Under the pieces are notes generated by a model. The model saw nothing but the letters and a program-made list of their open reading frames with translations, ran no database searches and had not been told where the DNA came from. The translations under genes were made by a program, and so were the position numbers. From Paenibacillus luteus (GTDB lineage: Bacteria > Bacillota > Bacilli > Paenibacillales > Paenibacillaceae), in NCBI RefSeq assembly GCF_006542765.1, contig NZ_SKCD01000022.1, positions 310,001-374,000 on the forward strand: a DNA stretch of 64,000 nucleotides, in the 5' to 3' direction. This document shows, piece after piece, positions 27,435 to 35,900 of this stretch (position 1 is its first letter; every line of letters starts with the position of its first letter).

Positions 27435-29069
27435 TCACTCCTTCGCATTCACAGCTTGATACCATTCATTAACTTCTTTCGTGATATCGTCGCCGCCAGA
27501 AGACTTCCATTTTTCCACAAACGCATCAAATGAATCCGGCGATTTTTGACCATAAATAATTTCCATGAACGCTTCGTTTTCCATTCTGCGCAACAGCTCG
27601 CCTTTTTGAACCATTGTTGCCGTAGGTGGGCCGGTATATCGGTCAAAAACAGCCGAATCGTCAAGATAGGTTTCCAGAACTGCGGCTGCCTCACCCCATT
27701 TTTTCGGCCTAGCCGAAAAGTATTTCTCATATGGCGTCTCTGGCGTCTCGCCCCGCCCCAGTTTAGCCATAACCTCAAGTTCCTTTTTCGGCGTTTGAAT
27801 ATCATTTCCATAAATCGAATATTTCTTGACGTCGATCCATCCCCCCGGAATTTTGTCTTGGTCGTACACCGGCTCACCGTCTACCATGACATAGTCGTAG
27901 CCTTCCGCCCAGCCATTAGCGAATTCGGAATCAGGATCATAGAATCCGGGACCCATGATGGCATCCAAATAATCGAAGAATGCATCCATATGCTTAAAAT
28001 CCTTATTGAAATAAAATCGAACAGACGATTGCGGTTCACTGCCGAAGCCCACTTTTCCATCGACTCCAGCAGGGACCGGGATAGGCCGATAATCAAAGCC
28101 CATATCCTGATTGAACGGATACGTCGACATCCATGTCGGACCAAATACCATCCCCGATTTCCCCTGAACAAAGGATTCCGCAGCTTTAGCTTCATCCATA
28201 ATGCCCGCGTCTTTATCGAGATAGCCCTTGCTCATCCATTCGCTCAGTTTGACCAGCCCTTCCTTTACAGTTGGCTGAATGGAGCCGTATTGCAGATTGC
28301 CATCGGCTGCTTCTGTCCAGTACGTAGGGATAGCCGCCTGACCGAAGAGAAAATCGCTCGATACCATATAGGTATCCTTCACGGCTGTAACTCCTTTTTT
28401 TAGAGAGAGTGACAAACCAATAGTATCCTTTTGTCCGTTGCCGTCAGGGTCCTTATTCACGAAAGCGTCCATCACCGTCTCCATCTCTTCCATCGTGGTA
28501 GGCGGCTTCAGCCCTAACTGATCAAGCCAATCCTGACGGATCCATAGCACACTAAATGAACTATTGGCGTTAAACGTTGGTAACCCATAATGCTGGCCAT
28601 CATACGACACCGCGTTCCAAACTTCCGGATACTGCGAATAGAGCTCTTTGAGACGCGGTGAAGCGTACTTTTCAAAGGCTTCGCCAATATCCATGACTTT
28701 ACCTGAATCGACCACTTGATTTTCGAGGGTTGGATTATTAAGTGTGAAAACATCTGGAAGCTTGTCATTCGAATTAAGCAGCAGACGGAGTCTCGTATCA
28801 TAGGCCTCTCCGGTTCCTACACTCCAATCGACCTTGAAGTCGATGCCGAACTTTTCTTTCGCCCACCGGGTATGGACATTATCTTCAATACTCTCTCCGT
28901 TCTTGAATTTGTTGTCCGATCCTACTACGCGCCCCAGAGTAATGATGGCTTCGCGTGAGGCGCCTTCTTCCTTTACCGAATTCGGCTCCTGGCTGCACCC
29001 CATCGCCGACAGCAGCAATGAGCTTGTTACAATCGCCATTGCCGTTTGCTTCGCAATTCTTTTCTTCAT
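27435..29069 (-). CDS. Sugar ABC importer substrate-binding lipoprotein (cassette 3)
   Basis: A 544-residue LplA/YtcQ-like lipoprotein, first gene of cassette 3. The start ATG 29069 sits behind AGGAGG; an in-frame codon at 29186 would add about 39 residues that hide the signal peptide and is rejected. The lipobox ends at Cys25 (SAMGC) and the mature chain begins SQEPN with almost no linker. It is divergent from the GH42/GH29 pair, so its ligand may be an oligosaccharide bearing galactose or fucose (inference from context). Confidence 0.93.
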   Translation of the reverse strand: MKKRIAKQTAMAIVTSSLLLSAMGCSQEPNSVKEEGASREAIITLGRVVGSDNKFKNGESIEDNVHTRWAKEKFGIDFKVDWSVGTGEAYDTRLRLLLNSNDKLPDVFTLNNPTLENQVVDSGKVMDIGEAFEKYASPRLKELYSQYPEVWNAVSYDGQHYGLPTFNANSSFSVLWIRQDWLDQLGLKPPTTMEEMETVMDAFVNKDPDGNGQKDTIGLSLSLKKGVTAVKDTYMVSSDFLFGQAAIPTYWTEAADGNLQYGSIQPTVKEGLVKLSEWMSKGYLDKDAGIMDEAKAAESFVQGKSGMVFGPTWMSTYPFNQDMGFDYRPIPVPAGVDGKVGFGSEPQSSVRFYFNKDFKHMDAFFDYLDAIMGPGFYDPDSEFANGWAEGYDYVMVDGEPVYDQDKIPGGWIDVKKYSIYGNDIQTPKKELEVMAKLGRGETPETPYEKYFSARPKKWGEAAAVLETYLDDSAVFDRYTGPPTATMVQKGELLRRMENEAFMEIIYGQKSPDSFDAFVEKWKSSGGDDITKEVNEWYQAVNAKE

Positions 29070-29284
29070 TTCGTGGCCTCCTGTTTCTCTTTTCATACGC
29101 TCAGTATATCCTCGTGCAGATGGTTGCATAAATAACAATATTAAGAGATTTATATAACTATTTTGGTCGAAGCAGACTACTTTCATTTTCTTATATCATT
29201 ACATTCTTTTTTTATATTTATTAATTTCATTTAAGCATTTATCATAATTCCTAGCTTTAATATTTTTATATGGCGGTGATTATT
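29070..29284. promoter_or_regulatory. Divergent promoter region of cassette 3 and the GH42/GH29 pair
   Basis: A 215-base AT-rich gap that should hold promoters in both directions and binding sites for the cassette 3 response regulator. I found no clear -35/-10 pair, no cre match and no convincing repeat. Confidence 0.35.
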
Positions 29285-31342
29285 ATGTTATTTGCAGGCG
29301 CAAATTACCATCCCCACGACTGGCCGCGTGAGCGATGGAGTCACGATATTGAGTTGATGCGGAAAGCTTCTTTCAATATTGTGCGATTAGGCCATCTGTG
29401 CTGGGACAGCTTCGAGCCTTCAGAAGGCAGCTATACCTTTGAATGGTTTGATGAAGTGATGGATTTGTTCGCTGAGGCCGGCATCAAAGTCGTTCTGGAT
29501 ATTGCGACTCGTCCCGCACCGACATGGCTTCACAAAAAATATCCCGAAATTTCACTTACGGCACCTAACGGTCTCCGAATGGAAGCGCAAACGCGTTATA
29601 TGGAAGACATTGGCCACCCTGCCTTTCAAGAATACGCTTACTCATTTTCCAAAAAGCTGGTAGTTCGTTATCGGCATCATCCTGCGCTGTACGCCTTCGG
29701 GCTATGCAACGAGCTTGGCTCAGGTTCCCCTTCGTATTCCAGTGCAGCCAGGGATCGATTCGAAGCGTGGCTGCGAAACAAATACGATACGGTCGAGCGG
29801 CTCAATCATGCCTGGGCTTCGCAGCGTTGGTCTAGAAAGCTTAACAGCTTCAACGATGTTGTGCTACCGATCTCCGGACAAGTGAAAGGCGCTCCAGAGC
29901 GTTTGCTGGACATGTCCCGCTTCTATTCTGATGAGACGCTAGCCTATATGCAAGGGTTAAGCGATATCGTCAAGGAACTGGCGCCGCACGCAAGGGAAAC
30001 GACTAATCACTGGTCCGAGAATCCCGGCTATGGCTTCGATTATTTAAAGCAATATCGCACGATAATTGATTTACCTGGCATCGGGTTCTATCCCGGCACA
30101 AATCCGGAGGACCGGAGAGCGTTGTCCGCGGCCTGCTTTTTCATGGACCATCGGATCGGGGAGCTGGATCAGCCAATCTGGTGTTTAGAATTCCAGACCG
30201 GGGATTTCGGTGGGTATGCCTCTCCCCGCAATGCCATGCGAATGTATGCTTACTTGTCTCTGATTCACAGAGCGCAAGCTGTATGCGCTTGGACTTGGCG
30301 CACGATGCTTGGCGGCGAGGAGCAGTACGTATTCGGTCTCGTAGATCATGACGGCCTTCCCGGCTGGAAATATGATGAGTTCAAACAAATCGCGGAGGAA
30401 TTCAAGCTGCTGCAGGACAGAGGGCTCCCGCGCAAGACGAATGCCGAGATTGCCGTTGCCTATTCTTATGAAAGCCTGAAGATAATGGCAAGAAATCAAA
30501 GCTTCTATAAGACCGACTATACCGAGCAGGTCTTGCAGGCGTACGGAGCGCTTGAGCTCGCCAATCTGGACTGCAATATCGTCAATCTGCGCGACATTCG
30601 AAAAAGCTACAAGCTGCTGATCGTCCCGGGGCATGCGGTGATGGACAGCGAGTCGGCCGAGGCCGTTCGTTCCTTTGTTGCACAAGGCGGCACTGTCATC
30701 ATGACTGCCTATTCGGCGAAGGTCAACGCGCACAATCAGGTATTTGATACCGCGCAGCCAGGAGGCCTCAGCGATGTATTCGGAATCCGCAGCGGAGCGT
30801 TTATTAGGACTCGCAGCCATACCCCATCGGAGAATGCCGGCGGACTAGAGAAATCGGAGCTGGGCCTGGAGCGCGAGAAGCCAACGATCATGATGGACTG
30901 CCGGGAACTCCAGCCCAAGATCGACTATTACGAGATTCTGGAGCCTCGTACTGCCGAGATTATGGCGGCCTTCACCAATACATGGGAGTGTTCTCCCGCC
31001 GTCACTCGCAATCGCTACGGCAAAGGCGAAGCCATCTACGTCGCACTACCGGCAAACACGGAGTTTCTGACCGTTCTCCTCGACTCCCTATATACGGAGC
31101 TTGGAATTGTCGATGGGCCTACAACGCCTCCAGGCGTAAGCGCGCGGCGCTTGGACAATGGTGATATTCTATATGTTAATACAACAGGCAAAACTCAGGC
31201 GCTGTCACTGCCTCTTTCCGGATTAGGCCTCTTGTCCGGTCAATCATTCGAATCCGAGCTGCTTTTAGACGCTTATGACGCAGAGCTTGTACAATTCCAA
31301 AACCAAATCAAAGGAGAAATAATCCATGAGCGTATCTATTAA
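29285..31342 (+). CDS. GH42 beta-galactosidase
   Basis: A 685-residue cytoplasmic enzyme, the usual length for family 42. The N-terminal TIM barrel starts FAGANYHPHDWP and carries acid/base Glu143 in CNELGSG and nucleophile Glu302 in CLEFQTGDFG; a trimerisation-like Rossmann domain (near 395-620) and a small C-terminal beta domain follow. It would release terminal beta-galactose (or beta-linked arabinose) from imported oligosaccharides. The start chosen is ATG 29285 with GGTGAT just upstream; ATG 29270 is in frame but has no ribosome site. Its 3' end overlaps the GH29 gene by 17 bases. There is no signal peptide. Confidence 0.9.
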   Translation: MLFAGANYHPHDWPRERWSHDIELMRKASFNIVRLGHLCWDSFEPSEGSYTFEWFDEVMDLFAEAGIKVVLDIATRPAPTWLHKKYPEISLTAPNGLRMEAQTRYMEDIGHPAFQEYAYSFSKKLVVRYRHHPALYAFGLCNELGSGSPSYSSAARDRFEAWLRNKYDTVERLNHAWASQRWSRKLNSFNDVVLPISGQVKGAPERLLDMSRFYSDETLAYMQGLSDIVKELAPHARETTNHWSENPGYGFDYLKQYRTIIDLPGIGFYPGTNPEDRRALSAACFFMDHRIGELDQPIWCLEFQTGDFGGYASPRNAMRMYAYLSLIHRAQAVCAWTWRTMLGGEEQYVFGLVDHDGLPGWKYDEFKQIAEEFKLLQDRGLPRKTNAEIAVAYSYESLKIMARNQSFYKTDYTEQVLQAYGALELANLDCNIVNLRDIRKSYKLLIVPGHAVMDSESAEAVRSFVAQGGTVIMTAYSAKVNAHNQVFDTAQPGGLSDVFGIRSGAFIRTRSHTPSENAGGLEKSELGLEREKPTIMMDCRELQPKIDYYEILEPRTAEIMAAFTNTWECSPAVTRNRYGKGEAIYVALPANTEFLTVLLDSLYTELGIVDGPTTPPGVSARRLDNGDILYVNTTGKTQALSLPLSGLGLLSGQSFESELLLDAYDAELVQFQNQIKGEIIHERIY

Positions 31343-32759
31343 GAGCCTTGCCCAAGTTGTGCCTTCCCCGCGCCAGTTAGCTTGGCAAGAGCTGGAGTTT
31401 TATTCTTTTATCCATTTTGGGGTTAATACGTTTACAGATAAAGAATGGGGACTTGGCGACGAAGATCCTGCCATCTTTAATCCGACAGAATTTGATGCCA
31501 AACAATGGGTGGATGTGTGTAAATCCGCTGGCATGAAGGGACTGATTTTGACCTGCAAGCATCATGACGGCTTCTGCCTATGGCCGAGTGCCTTCACGGA
31601 ATATTCGGTTAAACAAAGTCCATGGAAAGACGGAAAAGGAGACATGGTCAAGGAAGTGGCGGATGCGTGCCGAGAAGGTGGCCTCGCATTCGGCGTCTAT
31701 TTATCCCCGTGGGATCGTCATGACAAGCGCTACGGTTCTTCGCTCTACAATGACTATTTAAAAGACCAACTGCGCGAACTGTTGACCGGATACGGGGATA
31801 TTTTTTGTGTATGGTTCGACGGCGCATGCGGCGAAGGCCCCAATGGAATGAAGCAAGTCTACGATTGGGACGGATATTACGAGGTGGTTCGCGAGCTCCA
31901 GCCAGGCGCCGTCATCTCGGTATGCGGTCCGGATGTGCGCTGGTGCGGCAATGAAGCGGGACATACGCGGGATTCTGAATGGAGCGTAGTTCCAGAGGAG
32001 TTGCTGGATTGCGAGAAGATCCAGGAGGCGTCCCAGCACGTCGATGACGGCGAGTTCTCCAAACGGGCGAATTCCCGAGACGAGAACCTCGGCAGCAGGG
32101 AAGCGATCAAGAACAAGCCGAGCCTGACGTGGTATCCGGCTGAAGTCAACACGTCTATCCGCCCCGGATGGTTCTATCATGCCTCCGAAGACGATCAGGT
32201 TCGAAGCCTCGAGAAACTTCTGGATATCTACTACAAATCGGTTGGCGGCAACTCGACGTTCTTGCTGAACCTGCCTCCCGACAAACGCGGATTGATTCAT
32301 GAGAACGATGCGCGGCGCATGGAGGAACTTGGCAGCATACTCAGGGCTACGTTTCAGGATAATCTTGCTTCCGGAGGACGTGTTACGGCCTCCGAATCAT
32401 TGGATGAGCAGCACGAGGCCGAGCGAATCCTGGATGGCGACCAACACACGTATTGGTCTCCCAAGGAAGGGACGGAACGAGCCGTCATCGAGATCGAGCT
32501 TCTGGAAGAGAGCACTTTCAACACAATCGTGCTTCAGGAGCATATTGCAACCGGTCAAAGAATTGAGAAACTAAACATCGAGTATTGGGCAAATGGTGCC
32601 TGGAACAAGCTGTATGAATGCACCGTCGTCGGCTACAAACGAATTTGCAGCTTCCCTCCGGTGAAAGCGAAGCAGGTTCGCTTGACGATTGCTGAATCCA
32701 GATGGTGTCCCACGCTTTCCGCAGTTGAATTGTATCTAAGTCCTCAAAATAACGAATAA
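31326..32759 (+). CDS. GH29 alpha-L-fucosidase with C-terminal discoidin-like domain
   Basis: A 477-residue enzyme. The family 29 barrel (about 15-340) contains FIHFGVNTFTD, the HHDGF motif and probable nucleophile Asp165 in VWFDGACGEG. The C-terminal region, about 345-475, resembles an F5/8 type C (discoidin, CBM32-like) domain. There is no signal peptide, so it should act inside the cell. The start ATG 31326 follows AAAGGAGAA inside the GH42 gene, so the two are translationally coupled. It would remove alpha-fucose from an oligosaccharide that also bears beta-galactose, as in xyloglucan side chains or mucin-type glycans. Confidence 0.88.
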   Translation: MSVSIKSLAQVVPSPRQLAWQELEFYSFIHFGVNTFTDKEWGLGDEDPAIFNPTEFDAKQWVDVCKSAGMKGLILTCKHHDGFCLWPSAFTEYSVKQSPWKDGKGDMVKEVADACREGGLAFGVYLSPWDRHDKRYGSSLYNDYLKDQLRELLTGYGDIFCVWFDGACGEGPNGMKQVYDWDGYYEVVRELQPGAVISVCGPDVRWCGNEAGHTRDSEWSVVPEELLDCEKIQEASQHVDDGEFSKRANSRDENLGSREAIKNKPSLTWYPAEVNTSIRPGWFYHASEDDQVRSLEKLLDIYYKSVGGNSTFLLNLPPDKRGLIHENDARRMEELGSILRATFQDNLASGGRVTASESLDEQHEAERILDGDQHTYWSPKEGTERAVIEIELLEESTFNTIVLQEHIATGQRIEKLNIEYWANGAWNKLYECTVVGYKRICSFPPVKAKQVRLTIAESRWCPTLSAVELYLSPQNNE

Positions 32760-32764
32760 AACAC

Positions 32765-32806
32765 AAATCGGGCAGCTAAAGGTATCATCCTTGCGCTGCC
32801 CGATTT
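32765..32806. terminator. Terminator after GH42/GH29
   Basis: A perfect 12-bp stem (AAATCGGGCAGC with GCTGCCCGATTT) six bases after the GH29 stop; the A and T ends make it usable in both directions. Confidence 0.75.
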
Positions 32807-32888
32807 ATTCGACGTCATTTCAGCCCTTTACAGATCTCGCTGTACCCTTTCCTCGTTGGATAAACTCACTATAGCTAGAGATAGAAAA

Positions 32889-32924
32889 AAGGACGGAGAA
32901 GGAATGTATCCCTCTGCCGTCCTT
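32889..32924 (-). terminator. Terminator of the S-layer-anchored protein gene
   Basis: AAGGACGG pairs with CCGTCCTT with further inner pairing, followed on the minus strand by TTTTTTCTAT. It lies 25 bases after the stop of the giant surface protein gene. Confidence 0.8.
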
Positions 32925-32948
32925 ATAGTCCTTATAAACTGTTCAAAC

Positions 32949-35900
32949 TTATTTGTTGTTTTCAAGCATAGCTACGACGATGCTCACCGCTTGCGCGCGA
33001 GTCGCTTTGCCAGCTGGATAGAAAATGTTTCCATCCATACCTTTGATTACGTTGAGCTGATTAAGCACCGCAACAGCGCCTCTTGCCCAATTCGGGATTA
33101 GTTCGTTGTCGGAAAACGTGGTGTCAACACCGTCTTCGACCGTTAGCTTCATCGCTTTGGCGATGATCACAGCCATCTCGGACCGCGTAATCTCCGCGTC
33201 CGGACGGAAGCTTCCGTCGGTGTAGCCTTGAATAATACCGGCTTCCACTGCTTGCGCGACAGACGTTCTTGCCCAGCTTTTGATTTGTTCCTCGTCCTCG
33301 AAGACAAGCGATGCTCCTTCCAAATCAAGCTTCAGCGCCTTCATCACCATCACCGCAAACTCTGCTCTGGTTACTTGACGCTCTGGCTTAAACGAACCAT
33401 CCGGGAAACCGCTGATGATTTTCAGATCCGCAGCCTTCATGATGGACATCTCCGCCCAATGACCAGCAACGTCGCTGAACGTAACGGACGGCTCATTCTT
33501 ATTCGGCAAGGTTGGTTCATCACTTGCGAAGACTGCAAATTTCGTTAAGTGATCGGTATGAGCGGTAATCCGATTGCCGCTCACTTCGCCGCCTATCTTC
33601 ACCCACATGTTTTCCTTCTCATCGAAATAATAGACGTTCGGTCCTTTTCCATTCGACAATAGGGATGAATCGAAAACAAACGTGAGCGTTACAGGTTTGT
33701 TGAAGTTTTTCGAGAAATTTTTCGTAATTTCATAAACTGAAGTCAGCAGCAGCTCATGGGAATCGTTCCACTCACTCGTATCAGTGAGCTTCTCAATGGT
33801 TACCTTTAGCTCTTCGCTGCTTGCGCCGGAAGGAATGACAACTTTGACGGCCGCATCAGCCAAACTCACTTCGCCAGCGCTGCCGACAGGAACGGTAATC
33901 GAGCCTGTCGAAGACGTCACCCTAGGATCAACCGGAGTCGTCGGATAGGAAGGACCGCTGCTCTCCGGTGTCCATTTGGCGTACAAGATCATCGTGTCTC
34001 CTTCAACCGGAATAGAGAAGTCATACAGCGAAGTCAACCCACTGTCAGAGTACCATCCTGCAAATTTGTAGCCTGTCTTGGATGGTGCGCCCGGTTCTCC
34101 AACGGTGCTGCCAAGCGAAATCGACTGGCTAGCCACTTCTGATCCTCCATTACTGTTAAAGGATACGACCGTATAACCGTCCACAACCCACTTCGCAAAC
34201 AAGGTTATTGCACCGGTAATCGGAGTTGAGAATACGTAAGGCGTTGTCAAAGCTTCGTCGGCATACCAGCCGCCGAAGGAATAACCATTCTTGGCTGGTG
34301 AGGAAGGTTCTTCCGCCAGGCTGCCGTAAATCACGTTTTGATTGCCAATAACCGTGCCTCCGTTGCTGTTGAAGACAACGTTATACGTGTTCGCTGTCCA
34401 CTTCGCATACAACGTAATCGATTCGCCTGCAACAGTCGCCGTAAAATCGTAAACGTCCGTCAGCATGCTGTTGGTATACCAACCGTCAAACGAGTGCCCT
34501 GCCTTCATCGGTGGCGAAGGTACCGCTGCCGTTCCACCATGTGCAACGGTTTGGCTATCCACTGCGGATCCGCCGTTGCTGTCAAATGCGATAACGGTGT
34601 ATCCGTCTGCCGTCCACTTCGCATAGAGCGTCGTATTGCCCGTAATTGGAGTCGTGAACATGAAAGGAATCGTCAGCCCGCTATCTCCATACCAGCCATC
34701 GAATGTATGGTCCGGCTTGCTAGGCGCGGTTGGCGCAGCAGCCATTCCTCCATGCGAGACCATCTGATTCGGCGTTGCCGTGCCGCCGTTAGCGTTGAAG
34801 TCTACGGTGTATTGATTTGAGATCCATTTGGCATAAAGCATTGTGTCTTCCGCAATCGGAGTGGTAAAAGTGAAAGGCAATGTTAACCCTTTATCCCTGT
34901 ACCAGCCGCCGAATGCATATCCTTCCTTCTCCAAAACGCCCGGATCGCTCGCATAGCTGCCATACGTTACTGTTTGGGCATCAATATTCGCTCCACCGCT
35001 GCTGTCGAAGGACACCTTGTATGGATTGATTTCCCACTTCGCGAAAAGCGTCAATTCTGCCGTGATTGGAGTCGTGAATTCAAAAGGCATTGTGAACTCA
35101 ATATCACTGTACCAGCCAGCGAACGTGCTGCCTGTTTTTGTTGGTGCTGCTGGCTCAGCAAGCCGTTCGCCTTGCGCCACCTTCTTGTTGACGATTTCGC
35201 TTCCGCCGTTGACATTAAAATGTACGGAATACGAATAATATTTATCCTTGATGTATTGATTCACCGTGTTCATTTCCGCTTCGCTGAGAGCTTTATTATA
35301 AATTAATATTTCCGCGATTTCGCCGTTAAAATACGACTTGTTAGTACCCGCTTGAGCCATGCCGATCCAGCCGGTCGTCGAGTTGTTCTGAATGGTTGCC
35401 AGCTTGCCTGTATATGTCTGTACGCGTACGCCATCGACATAGATATATTCGCTTGTACCGTCCTTCATAAATCCGGAAACGGAGTAGCCGGTCTTCGCCG
35501 AAGGTCTGACATATGTGACGACGTTGTTGCTTTGTCCCGAGCCATAGCGTCCCATGATCCGATCGGTGAACGGCGTCAGGTAAATCTTGCCCCACGAACC
35601 GCTTTCATGGAAATAGATCGGCGAATTTGAATCGCCCGATTGGCTCGCTCCCGTGCTGGAAGAGCCAGACTTGCTGACGAGAATAATCGTTGCTCCATTA
35701 TTTTGATTCAAATCGAGCGGCGTAAGGATCAAATGTGCAGCCGTTCCATTGTATCGCAATGCGTTGTTTCCATTGAGAGCGTCCTCAATTAAAATCGGTT
35801 GATTGGCGGCAGTCGCCTGTGTCGCGGACATGCCGTTGCCGCTTCGGTCGTTCCATGAGGACACTCGTCCCTGGGCATCGGCGGTCACGCCTTCGTTAGC

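Noticed and set aside
27546..28403. 285-residue plus-strand open frame
   Set aside because: Antisense to the cassette 3 lipoprotein gene, which has a complete signal peptide and lipobox; the antisense frame shows no family features.
30185..30820. 211-residue minus-strand open frame
   Set aside because: Fully inside the GH42 gene, whose catalytic residues are in place; no ribosome site.
34338..34820. 160-residue plus-strand open frame
   Set aside because: An antisense shadow of the InlB-type repeats; the repeated DNA makes similar frames recur in step with the ~209-base unit.
33970..35225. Regular repeat that could suggest a CRISPR-like or satellite array
   Set aside because: The unit is ~209 bases, in frame and coding; it explains itself as six protein repeats.
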